Below, in pieces: positions 55,439 through 63,126 of a stretch of DNA of 64,000 nucleotides. The stretch covers positions 7,564,001 to 7,628,000 of the forward strand of contig NZ_JARZAE010000004.1 in the NCBI RefSeq assembly GCF_029892095.1. The letters are read 5' to 3'. Position numbers and translations under genes: made by a program. Under the pieces are notes generated by a model, which had not been told where the DNA came from, made no database searches, and was given only the letters and a program-made list of their open reading frames with translations. Source of the stretch: Kitasatospora sp. MAP12-44. GTDB lineage: Bacteria; Actinomycetota; Actinomycetes; Streptomycetales; Streptomycetaceae. The number at the start of each line of letters is the position of its first letter. Position 1 is the stretch's first letter.

Positions 55439-56314
55439 TCAGTTCCAGATACCGGTGATGTCGGAGGCACCGCCGGAGGCGCCGGCGTGGGTGTTCAGGC
55501 CGGCCAGGTCCTCCAGGGTGTGCAGCATGTCGTAGTGGTTGTAGCTGCTGCTGGAGCTCGAACCCGGGGCGACGTGCTGGCCGTAGAGGAGGGTGGGGAT
55601 CTGGTTGCCGGAGTTGAGGTCGTCCTCGTCGTAGGTGACCACGAGCAGGCTGTTGTGGCTCTTGGCCCACTGCGCGTAGGAGTCCAGGTTGTCCTTCACC
55701 CAGCTGTCCCCGGTGCCGACGCTGCAGTCGTGCATGTCGTCGCAGAGGTCGGGGACCACGAAGGAGACCTTCGGCAGCTGCGAGAAGTCGCTCGGGAACT
55801 GGTTGAAGGTGTGCTCGGTGTTGGTCGGCACGTTGTTGAAGCCGAACCACGGGGCGTGCTTCTGGGCGTAGTCGCCGCGGCTGCACGTGGTGCTGCCCTG
55901 GGACGGCAGGCCCTCGTTGTAACTGCCCCAGCTCTGGCCGGAGTTGAGCAGTTCGGAGGCAAGGTTGGGGGCGCTGGTGAAGCCGGTGTCGACGCAGCTG
56001 TCGTCGGTGACGCCCTGGGTGTCGCCGGAGAACAGCGCGTAGTAGTTCGGCTGGCTGGGGTGGGTGATTCCGTACGACTGGGTGAGGGTGGCACCGCCGC
56101 TCGCCAGGGAGTTGAGGTACGGGGCGTCGGAGCTGCCGAGGATCTGCCCGTAGGCGTGGTTCTCCATCACGACCACCACCACGTGGTCGGGGGAGGGAAG
56201 GGTGTCCGCGTGCGCGGGGACGGAGGACCAGAGCCCGAGAGCTCCGGCCGCCAGCGCGGCGGCACAACCCGCCGCTACCAGCGGGCGGTGGGAGTGCACT
56301 GTGGGTGAGGACAT
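55439..56314 (-). CDS. secreted phosphoesterase (PF04185), second member
   Basis: A 291-residue exported protein, shorter than its homologue at 47082. Motifs: HVVVVVMENHAYGQILGSSD, GITHPSQPNYYALFSG, FVVPDLCDDMHDCSVG, LLVVTYDEDDLNSG. The usual ENHxY/HPSxPNY/DLCDDMH ligand set is complete. The signal ends SSVPAHA. It is divergent from the S53 peptidase and heads the operon with the MFS and propeller genes. Acid phosphatase or phospholipase C activity is likely. Confidence 0.9.
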   Translation of the reverse strand: MSSPTVHSHRPLVAAGCAAALAAGALGLWSSVPAHADTLPSPDHVVVVVMENHAYGQILGSSDAPYLNSLASGGATLTQSYGITHPSQPNYYALFSGDTQGVTDDSCVDTGFTSAPNLASELLNSGQSWGSYNEGLPSQGSTTCSRGDYAQKHAPWFGFNNVPTNTEHTFNQFPSDFSQLPKVSFVVPDLCDDMHDCSVGTGDSWVKDNLDSYAQWAKSHNSLLVVTYDEDDLNSGNQIPTLLYGQHVAPGSSSSSSYNHYDMLHTLEDLAGLNTHAGASGGASDITGIWN

Positions 56315-56525
56315 GACAAAACCTCCGATGAGCCTTGGGGGTGGGGAGTTGCATCGGTGTTGGGCTTGCCTGAATTCGGACGTCTCGCAGGCGGGTCGGC
56401 GGTGCATCGGCACTCGCGGCAGATCCTGCGGAAGGTCGCCGAGTCGGAGTGTGCGGGGTGGTGCGAACCGGAGTCAAGAGAAATCCGCGAGCACTTGTTC
56501 CGACCCGATCGGCCGGGCGGCTCAT
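56315..56525. other. intergenic region between divergent phosphoesterase and peptidase genes
   Basis: No gene is supported. It probably carries the phosphoesterase promoter on the minus strand, but no good -35/-10 pair was seen. Confidence 0.35.
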
Positions 56526-56567
56526 AACTGTATATGGACGGGAATTCAGGGCCTTACTGTTCTTTGC
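56526..56567 (+). promoter_or_regulatory. two-block element shared with the G1 peptidase promoter
   Basis: AACTGTATATG, then 19 bp, then ACTGTT-C-TTTGC. Both blocks and the exact spacing recur at 62995-63036, the only other copy noticed. It lies 100 bp before the S53 peptidase start. Confidence 0.65.
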
Positions 56568-56667
56568 TGAATCATTACCTGCTTCCCGTCCACCTGGATG
56601 GCTCCCGTCTGCCATGTTTCGGCCGCGCGTTCCGATTCGCTGGGACGCCTGGCACCAGGAGGACCTC

Positions 56668-58404
56668 GTGAAGCTCCGTCACCTCGCCGCCGTCGCGGCA
56701 CTCTCGCTGCTGCCGCTCGGCAGCCCGGTCCTCGCCGGCACCGCGTCGGCCGAACCGACGGTCGCCCTGGCCGGGACCGTCACGCCGGCCACCGCCGGTG
56801 CCCAGCGGCAGGGCGCGCTGCCGGCCGGGCAGCAGCTGTCCGTGGCCGTCAGCCTGAAGTTGCGCAACTCCGCCGGGCTGGATCGGTTCATCGCCGAGGT
56901 CAGCACCCCCGGCTCCGCCGAGCACGGCCACTACCTCACGCCCGCACAGTTCGCCGCCCGCTACGCCCCCAGCCAGTCCGACGTCCAGCGGGTGCGGGCC
57001 TATCTGCGCGGCCAGGGCCTGACGGTGACCGCCGTCAGTGCCAACCGGCAGGTGGTCGACGTCACCGGTGGCGCGGCCCGGATCGACGCGGCGTTCCACA
57101 CCACCGAAACCAGCTACCTCGACCGGGCCGATCGGCGGACCTTCTACGCCCCCGACAAGGCCGTCTCGTTGCCGGCCGGCGTGGCCTCCGTGGTCTCCGG
57201 CATATCCGGCCTCGACAACGTCGCGGTCCACCACCACAGTGCCGTGACGAGGGCCGACGAGAGCGCGAGCGCGGCTCCGACCCCGGGCCTCACCCCGAGC
57301 CAGTACGACTCCGCCTACCATCTCGACAAGGTGGGCGGGCACGGCGACGGCCAGACCGTCGCGCTGTTCGAGCTCGCCGGCTACAACCCGGCCAACCTCG
57401 CCACCTACGACCAGCAGTACGGCCTGAAGGGCCCGGCCGTCAGCACGGTCTCGCTCGACGGTGCCCACTACGACGGCCCCGCCTGGACTTCGGGCGAGGA
57501 CGAGGTGGAGATGGACAGCGAGATCATCCGCGGCGTCGCACCCCAGGCCACCCAGGTGGTCTACGAAGCACCCAACAGTGACCAGGGCGAGATCGACATC
57601 TACAACCGGATCGTCTCCGACGGCCGGGCGACGGTCATCTCCAACTCCTGGGGCGAGTGCGAGGACGTAGAGGCCGACGCCCACCTCGACGCCGTCAACG
57701 ACATCTTCAAGGAGGCGGCCGCGCAGGGCATCAGCACCTTCAGCGCCACGGGTGACTACGGCTACCAGGACTGCTACAGCCCGGACGACCCGAACCCCAA
57801 GGACGCCGACGGGAAGCCCGTCGACGGCTATGCCGCGGCTGTCGACTTCCCCGCCTCCAGCCCGTACGACACGGCGGTCGGCGGCACCACGCTCAGCCTC
57901 AACTCCGACGGCTCCTACAACTCCGAGTCGGCGTGGAGCGGCGGCGGTGGGGGGGAGTCCGCGGTGTGGGACAAGCCGGACTGGCAGCCCGGTAGCGGCA
58001 GCCGCACGGTGCCGGACGTCGCCTCGGTCGCCGATCCGAAGAGCGGCTTCAACCTCTACACCGCCGGCGGCAGGAACAACCCGGCGCCGGCCTGGTCCCC
58101 CACCAACGGCGGCACCAGCGCGGCGGCCCCGCTCTGGGCCGGCTTCGCGGTGCTCTACAACCAGAACGCGCAGGCGCAGAGCAAGCCGAACCTGGGCTTC
58201 GCCAACCCGGCGCTCTACCGGATCGCGGGCGGCCCGGGCTACGCCGGCGCGTTCAACGACATCACCACCGGCACCAACAAGTCGGGCCAAGTCCCGCAGG
58301 GTGACGGCGGCTTCGCGGCCGGCCCCGGCTACGACGAGGTGACCGGTCTGGGCTCGCCGATCGCCGACGGGCTGGCCGGCGCCCTGCTGGGCGGCGGCAA
58401 CTGA
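56668..58404 (+). CDS. secreted S53 (kumamolisin-like) peptidase with pro-domain
   Basis: A 578-residue pre-pro-enzyme. The signal ends LAGTASAEP. The pro-kumamolisin activation domain (about 40-200) includes LDRFIAEVSTPGSAEHGHYL and AFHTTETSYLDRADRRTFYA. The catalytic domain has Glu/Asp in TSGEDEVEMDSEIIRG, an Asp in SATGDYGYQD, the Ser in NGGTSAAAPLWAG, and a calcium-site FNDITTGTN. All active residues are present. Such enzymes autoprocess and work at acid pH. The GTG start follows CAGGAGGACCTC. It is divergent from a secreted phosphoesterase and shares a promoter element with the G1 peptidase. Confidence 0.93.
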   Translation: MKLRHLAAVAALSLLPLGSPVLAGTASAEPTVALAGTVTPATAGAQRQGALPAGQQLSVAVSLKLRNSAGLDRFIAEVSTPGSAEHGHYLTPAQFAARYAPSQSDVQRVRAYLRGQGLTVTAVSANRQVVDVTGGAARIDAAFHTTETSYLDRADRRTFYAPDKAVSLPAGVASVVSGISGLDNVAVHHHSAVTRADESASAAPTPGLTPSQYDSAYHLDKVGGHGDGQTVALFELAGYNPANLATYDQQYGLKGPAVSTVSLDGAHYDGPAWTSGEDEVEMDSEIIRGVAPQATQVVYEAPNSDQGEIDIYNRIVSDGRATVISNSWGECEDVEADAHLDAVNDIFKEAAAQGISTFSATGDYGYQDCYSPDDPNPKDADGKPVDGYAAAVDFPASSPYDTAVGGTTLSLNSDGSYNSESAWSGGGGGESAVWDKPDWQPGSGSRTVPDVASVADPKSGFNLYTAGGRNNPAPAWSPTNGGTSAAAPLWAGFAVLYNQNAQAQSKPNLGFANPALYRIAGGPGYAGAFNDITTGTNKSGQVPQGDGGFAAGPGYDEVTGLGSPIADGLAGALLGGGN

Positions 58405-58445
58405 CGCCGGGAGGCCGACCCTGCGAACCGTGACCTGATCGTCAT

Positions 58446-58486
58446 CCCCGTACGACCGCCGGGCCCACCCTGGCGGGCGTACGGGG
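58446..58486 (+). terminator. hairpin terminator after the S53 gene
   Basis: The arms CCCCGTACGACCGCC and GGCGGGCGTACGGGG pair at 14 of 15 positions around an 11-base loop, about 40 bp after the stop. Confidence 0.7.
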
Positions 58487-58609
58487 TCCATCGCGAGCAA
58501 AGCGAGACCCGTGCAGTAGTGACACGCGCTGTGCCGCGCACGTACTGTCCCCGGACCCGGCCACTCCGGACCGATTCGTTCGCTTTCCCACGGATTGAGG
58601 AAAGGCGCC

Positions 58610-59566
58610 ATGCCGCCGTCCCATCGCCGCACCGCCGCATCGCCGCGCCCGGCCGCCGGCCCCGGCACGGACTTCGCCGAGGCGCTTCGCGCCGCCATCG
58701 AGGCGAGCGGACTCAGCCTGGAGCGCATCCGGTGTCAGCTGGACGCTCGCGGCATTCGGATCAGCACCACCACCCTGAGCCACTGGCGGCGCGGCCGCAG
58801 CCAACCGGAACGTGAATCCTCGATGCCCGCAGTCCAACTGATCGAGGAGATCCTCCAGTTGCCGCCGAGCAGCCTGAGCAGCCTGATCGGGCCGCCCCGG
58901 CCGCGCGGGCGCTGGGGGAAGGAGTCGTCGTCCAGGCTGTGGTCCCGGCCGCTCTGGCCGGCCGAGCTCTGGCCCGGCGAGCCGTGGCTGGCCGAGGTGG
59001 CCGAGGAGTTCGAGGCGGTCCCCGGCGACCACCTGGAGCGGCTCTCCGTCCATGACCTCTTCCGTTTCGACGCCCGGCGCGGCGAGTGCATCACGCGGAC
59101 CGGCCAGGTGGTCCGGGCCACCGCCAACGGCGTCGACCGGTGCCTGGTGGTGTACGCCGCCGAGGACGCCGATGCCGGCCCGCCGGTCATCACCGCGCTC
59201 CACCACGCCCGGCTCGGCCGGGTCCGGACCCGGTCCGAGACCGGGATGGTCGCCGCGGAACTGCTGCTCGACGCGCCGCTCGCCGCCGGTGACACGGCGG
59301 TGTTCGAGTACGAGGTCCACTCCGCCGTCCGCACTCCGGTGACCCGGTGCGGACGCCGCTTCGCCGTACCGGTGCGGCAGTACCTACTCCAGGCCCAGTT
59401 CCCGCCGGGTGTCACTCCGGCGTACTGCTACCGCTACGAGGGCGATCCGGCGGCGGACACCGACCGGGAGCGCCGCGGGGTACGGCTCGACACCTCGGCG
59501 GCTGTGCACGCGCTCTGGCTGGACCAGGCACCGTCCCGGGTCGGGATCCGTTGGGAGTGGGACTGA
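58610..59566 (+). CDS. XRE-like helix-turn-helix protein
   Basis: A 318-residue protein. The N-terminal helix-turn-helix lies at about residues 22-70 (FAEALRAAIEASGLSLERIR, ISTTTLSHWRRGRSQPERES). The remaining about 240 residues form an uncharacterised domain, beta-rich by appearance, ending GIRWEWD. Similar proteins are frequent in streptomycetes without a known function. GAGGAAAGG precedes the ATG. It lies about 330 bp before the recombinase-fold operon and may regulate it. Confidence 0.75.
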   Translation: MPPSHRRTAASPRPAAGPGTDFAEALRAAIEASGLSLERIRCQLDARGIRISTTTLSHWRRGRSQPERESSMPAVQLIEEILQLPPSSLSSLIGPPRPRGRWGKESSSRLWSRPLWPAELWPGEPWLAEVAEEFEAVPGDHLERLSVHDLFRFDARRGECITRTGQVVRATANGVDRCLVVYAAEDADAGPPVITALHHARLGRVRTRSETGMVAAELLLDAPLAAGDTAVFEYEVHSAVRTPVTRCGRRFAVPVRQYLLQAQFPPGVTPAYCYRYEGDPAADTDRERRGVRLDTSAAVHALWLDQAPSRVGIRWEWD

Positions 59567-59895
59567 CGTTCGCGCCCTTTTCGGGTATCCGTGCCGCACG
59601 TCTCCCTGATTGATCACGAGTGCCGGCGGCCGCCAGCCTGGGCGGAGCCAGCACCGGCGCCGGCCGGGCCACGCCGCGAAATACCCATGTCACTACCCAG
59701 ACCACTGCGCAGATTCCGGCCCGGCGGTACGCATGGATTCCCGCAGGGTCGGTGCGAGTCGTGACCTCAATCGGGCATGCGGTTCATTGATTCGCGGGCC
59801 GCTCGGATTTTCCATGGAAGTGCGCCGGAAAGCATGTCCCGCAAAACGGGGATTCGGCTGCATTCGGGCCGGAATCCACCGAGTGGGAGAGAGCG
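59567..59895. other. 329 bp intergenic region, promoter of the recombinase-fold operon
   Basis: No gene is supported. GGGAGAGAGCG before the next ATG is a ribosome binding site. No clear terminator or promoter boxes were seen. Confidence 0.4.
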
Positions 59896-60264
59896 ATGTC
59901 CCAAGCCGTAGCAAGAGAACGACGCGTCCGGACGGCGATGTACCTGCGCTGCTATCCCGCCGACACCTGGGGAATGGGCTGCCACCAGGACGCCCTGCGC
60001 AGCCTCGCCCACCAAGCCGGTCTGCCGGAACCCGCGCTGTATCTGGACAACGGCGCCCGGTCGTGCGAGGCACGGCCGGCACTGGAGGGACTGCTGGAAC
60101 AGGCGGCCCTCGGCGTGGTCGACGTCGTGCTGGTGCCCGGGCCGTTCGTCTTCTCGCTGGACGACGGCGAAGCCGCACACACCGTCGAACGTCTGGTTGC
60201 GGCCGGCTGCCGGGTGCTGGAAATCCCCTCCCCCCGCCGCACGACCTGTAACGGAGTCTCCTGA
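59896..60264 (+). CDS. recombinase-fold protein lacking the catalytic serine, single domain
   Basis: A 122-residue protein that follows the order of a serine-recombinase N-terminal domain: VRTAMYLRCYPADTWGMGCH at the first strand, QDALRSLAHQAGLPEPALYL then DNGARSCEARPALEGLLEQA, VVDVVLVPGPFVFSLDDGEA and VERLVAAGCRVLEIP. The catalytic Ser of Y-x-R-V-S is replaced (YLRCY), and the Arg pair of the K-L-D-R-L-x-R loop is lost (PGPFVFS). It therefore cannot cut DNA by the known mechanism. No DNA-binding tail. It overlaps the next gene (TGATG). The resemblance is by eye and needs a structure search. Confidence 0.65.
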   Translation: MSQAVARERRVRTAMYLRCYPADTWGMGCHQDALRSLAHQAGLPEPALYLDNGARSCEARPALEGLLEQAALGVVDVVLVPGPFVFSLDDGEAAHTVERLVAAGCRVLEIPSPRRTTCNGVS

Positions 60265-61148
60265 TGTCAGCTGACCTGGTACCTGCCGCCTATCTGCGGA
60301 TCTTCCCCCAGAACTCCGGCGCCGTGGAGCGCCAGAGCGAGGCGATGCGCCGTTTCGCCGCCCGCCTGGGCGTGCCGGCGCCCACGTTCTACATCGACAA
60401 CGGCTACCCGTCCACCGGCTCCCGCCCCGCGTTCGAGCGGCTCGCCCGAGCCGTCCTGGAGGGCTCCCACCGGCTGGTGATGGTGCCCGGCCAGTGGGTC
60501 TTCTCCGCCGACGACGCCAGAGCCGGCCTGGCGATCCGGCTGCTCAGCGCGGCCGGCTGCCGCCGGATCGTGCAACTGCCTTCGGCCGCGACCAAGCGGG
60601 CTCCCGCCACACCCGCGGCCAAACGCTGGGAGCGGTCGAAGGAGGCAGGCGCGGACGGCCGGGCGGGTCCGGCAGGTGTGCGCAAGCGCGGCCCGGCCGG
60701 CGGCCTGGAGGCGCTGCTCGACCGGCTGGAGATCCCCGTCGCGGGGCCGGACCCCGTCGGACACGACGTGGTGCGAGCCACCGCCGAGGAGGAGACGGTC
60801 GAGGCCGACCCGGTGAGCGGGGGGTACGCCGACAGTGCGATGTACCTGCGCTGCTTCCCTTACGACGCCACGCAGTTGGTCTTCCATCGGGCCGCACTGC
60901 GGCTCTACGCCCGTCAGCTGGGCGTCGCGGAGCCGGCCGTGTTCATGGACAACGGCTGCCCGTCCCGTGGCCCGCGCCCGGCGCTGGACCGGCTCATCCG
61001 GCTCGCGGCCCTGGGGAGCTTCCGTACCGTCCTGGTACCGGGGCCGTTCGTCTTCTCGCTCGATGACCAGGAGGCCCGGTTCGTGACCCGGCAACTCGGC
61101 GTCGTCGGCTGCCAGGTGCTGGAACTTCCGCCGGCTGCGAGGTGGTGA
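60264..61148 (+). CDS. recombinase-fold protein lacking the catalytic serine, two tandem domains
   Basis: A 294-residue protein containing two copies of the same domain. The first is about residues 5-105 (VPAAYLRIFPQNSGAVERQS, YIDNGYPSTGSRPAFERLAR, MVPGQWVFSADDARAGLAIR). The second is about 190-290 (DSAMYLRCFPYDATQLVFHR, FMDNGCPSRGPRPALDRLIR, LVPGPFVFSLDDQEARFVTR). They are joined by a charged linker. The catalytic Ser position is F in both. The second copy is closest to the single-domain neighbour (shared PGPFVFSLDD). The tandem layout implies a scaffold or pseudo-enzyme. It overlaps the genes on both sides. Confidence 0.65.
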   Translation: MSADLVPAAYLRIFPQNSGAVERQSEAMRRFAARLGVPAPTFYIDNGYPSTGSRPAFERLARAVLEGSHRLVMVPGQWVFSADDARAGLAIRLLSAAGCRRIVQLPSAATKRAPATPAAKRWERSKEAGADGRAGPAGVRKRGPAGGLEALLDRLEIPVAGPDPVGHDVVRATAEEETVEADPVSGGYADSAMYLRCFPYDATQLVFHRAALRLYARQLGVAEPAVFMDNGCPSRGPRPALDRLIRLAALGSFRTVLVPGPFVFSLDDQEARFVTRQLGVVGCQVLELPPAARW

Positions 61149-61450
61149 GTGCGATGCTGATCAGCTCTGATCCGGCCTGGCAGGAGTGGGTCGGCCGCAC
61201 GATCGACCTGCCGGATGGCCGCCCGGCGACGGTCCGGATGGCCCGGCGCGAGCACGCCGCCGACACGCTCTGGGCCGTCGACGCCCGCGGCACGATGCAC
61301 CGCCTCTCGCGCCACGTCGGGCCGCGTCCCCCGTGCACCCATGCCGACTCGGCCCCGAGGCCGGTCAGCTCACCACCAGGGTCAGGTGCCATACCGCACC
61401 CGAGGCCTGACGGCTCGTCAGCTCGGTCTCTCCCGCGGCGGTCGCGGTGA
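61145..61450 (+). CDS. small hypothetical protein of the recombinase-fold operon
   Basis: About 101 residues from a GTG that overlaps the preceding stop (GTGA); an ATG at 61154 is also possible. The first 60 residues look ordered (ISSDPAWQEWVGRTIDLPDG, RMARREHAADTLWAVDARGT). The rest is Pro/Ser/Arg rich and overlaps the end of the convergent lipoprotein gene, so its true C-terminus may be fortuitous. No family recognised. Confidence 0.5.
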   Translation: MSAMLISSDPAWQEWVGRTIDLPDGRPATVRMARREHAADTLWAVDARGTMHRLSRHVGPRPPCTHADSAPRPVSSPPGSGAIPHPRPDGSSARSLPRRSR

Positions 61451-61799
61451 ACAGGCCCGTCGTGGTGCCGACCGACGGAGTCATCACCCGGCTGTCGCCC
61501 CGGCGGACCCGCCCGCCCGGCCGAATCTCGATGGGTTGCCACCGCCCGGCCGGATCGGTGGCCGGGGAGTGCAGGAGTACGGCCACCTGTTGTCCGGTGC
61601 GCAGGCAGATGCGGGCACCGCCGTCCGCCTGGGTGAGGGTGCCGGCGGTGTGCGGCAGCACGGCTTCGCCGGCTGCCCGGCAGGGCCGCGCGGCCGGTGT
61701 GGTGGGCGCGGCGGCGTGGGCGACGGGGCCGGCGCAGCCCGCGGTCAGGAGCAGCAGCAGAGCGGCGCGGGCTGCGCCGGTGGTTCCGCGGTGGGTCAC
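61365..61799 (-). CDS. small exported lipoprotein
   Basis: A 144-residue protein with a signal and lipobox (ALLLLLTAGCAGP) and a C-terminal beta-rich domain (AVLPHTAGTLTQADGGARIC, SVGTTTGLFTATAAGETELT, AVWHLTLVVS), which resembles small bacterial Ig-like or inhibitor-type folds. The GTG start has TGAGG upstream. The 3' end overlaps the convergent small ORF by about 86 bp. Its target is unknown; an envelope role near the peptidase genes is likely. Confidence 0.65.
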   Translation of the reverse strand: MTHRGTTGAARAALLLLLTAGCAGPVAHAAAPTTPAARPCRAAGEAVLPHTAGTLTQADGGARICLRTGQQVAVLLHSPATDPAGRWQPIEIRPGGRVRRGDSRVMTPSVGTTTGLFTATAAGETELTSRQASGAVWHLTLVVS

Positions 61800-61875
61800 G
61801 GTGTGTGCCTCAGGTCGTCACGAAGGGACCGGGCGGGCGGGTGGCCGGTCGGCGGACCCGCCCGCCCGGAGCGGC

Positions 61876-62841
61876 TCAGCCCTGGTCGGTGGGCGAGTTG
61901 TAGTACAGGTCGCAGCCGCCGGCGCCGTTGGCGGCGTTGTTGCTCCACAGCGGTTGGACGGCGAACTTCTGACCGCCCAGCGTGACGAGGCCGTAGGTGC
62001 TCCTGTCCGACGAGCACTTGTCGGCGCTGTCCGTGCCGGCGTCGTTGTCGGTGGCCCAGCCGGTGGCGTTGGGCTCGACGATCGGGTTGGTGACGCTCTC
62101 GGCCCACTCGCGTCCGCCGACCTCGGTGACACCCTCGGTGGCGGGGTTCACCCCGCTGTCGCCCGGGTCGACGGCGTCGGCACCACAGGCGGCACCCGCG
62201 TCGGAGACGTACGGCATGTTGGTGTAGGAGATCTGGCTGCCGTCCGGCAGTGTCGCGCTGTCGTGCCAGGCGCAGTAGCCGCCCGCCGTGCCTGCGGCGA
62301 AGCCGGCCGGCACCACGCCGGTGGGTGAGTCGATCACGATCTGGGTCTCCGACTGGTTGAGGCCGAAGCGCAGGGCGACCTTGACCGCCTCGGCCTGGAT
62401 GTCGGCGCTGCTCGGCGTCGCCGGCGCGGGTGCGCTGTCGTCGAGCCAGATGCCGAGCAGCGAGTAGAACGAGGCGCGTCCGGCGAAGTCGGTGGCACCC
62501 GAGCAGTCGGCGGATCCGGCCGGGATGCCGGAGCAATACTGGGTCACCGAACTGCTCCAGTTGTCGTGCGGGGTGCCAAGGCCGTTCAGGAAGTCCCGCT
62601 GCAACGGGGCTTCGCCGGCCGGGTCGTTGGTGATGCCGCCGCTGCCCCACTGCGAGCCCCAGTAGACGACGAAGACCCGCGGGGTGTGCTGGACCGGACC
62701 GCCGTGGTAGGTCAGTTTGCCGGTGTCGGCGGGGCCGGCGTCCGGGGTGGCGGCAAGGCCGGGCTGGGTCGAGAGGCCGAGCGCGGCGATGGCGAGGCCG
62801 ACGGCGGCGAGACCGCGGCGGTACTTGGGGCGTGAGGACAT
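61876..62841 (-). CDS. secreted protein of unknown function (YHGGPV...VYWGSQW type)
   Basis: A 321-residue exported protein; the signal ends STQPGLAA. It starts KLTYHGGPVQHTPRVFVVYW and then GSQWGSGGITNDPAGEAPLQ. It has six cysteines, including TQYCSGIPAGSADC and GGYCAWH. The YHGGPV motif is reminiscent of phosphate-induced/exordium-like proteins, and the D/H/E-rich middle could bind metal, but I cannot assign a function. GGAGACGAGA precedes the ATG. It is divergent from the G1 peptidase and may share its promoter region. Confidence 0.65.
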   Translation of the reverse strand: MSSRPKYRRGLAAVGLAIAALGLSTQPGLAATPDAGPADTGKLTYHGGPVQHTPRVFVVYWGSQWGSGGITNDPAGEAPLQRDFLNGLGTPHDNWSSSVTQYCSGIPAGSADCSGATDFAGRASFYSLLGIWLDDSAPAPATPSSADIQAEAVKVALRFGLNQSETQIVIDSPTGVVPAGFAAGTAGGYCAWHDSATLPDGSQISYTNMPYVSDAGAACGADAVDPGDSGVNPATEGVTEVGGREWAESVTNPIVEPNATGWATDNDAGTDSADKCSSDRSTYGLVTLGGQKFAVQPLWSNNAANGAGGCDLYYNSPTDQG

Positions 62842-62952
62842 TCTCGTCTCCAGTGCGAGTCGGGCCCGTCGACCTGAGTGGTCGCGGCCTGTGCCGCGAT
62901 CGGTGACGGTGCCGACCACGGTCGCGACCGGAGAGCGGGCGAGCAATACGGA

Positions 62953-62976
62953 TTTGCGGCACCACCCATACGCAAA
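62953..62976. promoter_or_regulatory. inverted repeat TTTGCG...CGCAAA
   Basis: TTTGCG and CGCAAA are separated by 12 bp in the region between the divergent secreted-protein and G1 peptidase genes, just upstream of the shared element. It is a possible operator. Confidence 0.35.
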
Positions 62977-62994
62977 CAAATCCGGACCCGGCGG

Positions 62995-63061
62995 AACTGT
63001 ATATGCACCGTGGAGGGAGACTTGACTGTTATTTGCAATCTTTTTGCTTGTTCTCTATATA
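62995..63061 (+). promoter_or_regulatory. G1 peptidase promoter with shared two-block element
   Basis: AACTGTATATG, 19 bp, ACTGTT-A-TTTGC (62995-63036) is the same element as before the S53 peptidase. A TTGCAA (63033-63038) and TATATA (63056-63061) pair, 17 bp apart, follows directly, so the element overlaps the -35 in an activator-like position. Confidence 0.65.
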
Positions 63062-63126
63062 TTTCGCCGGTGATTTCGGTGAATTCTACGACCCTGCAAA
63101 GCCACACCAGTAAGGAGACATCGGTC

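Noticed and set aside
59896..61148. Active serine recombinase or integrase
   Set aside because: The nucleophilic serine and the active-loop arginines are absent in all three domains and there is no DNA-binding C-terminus.
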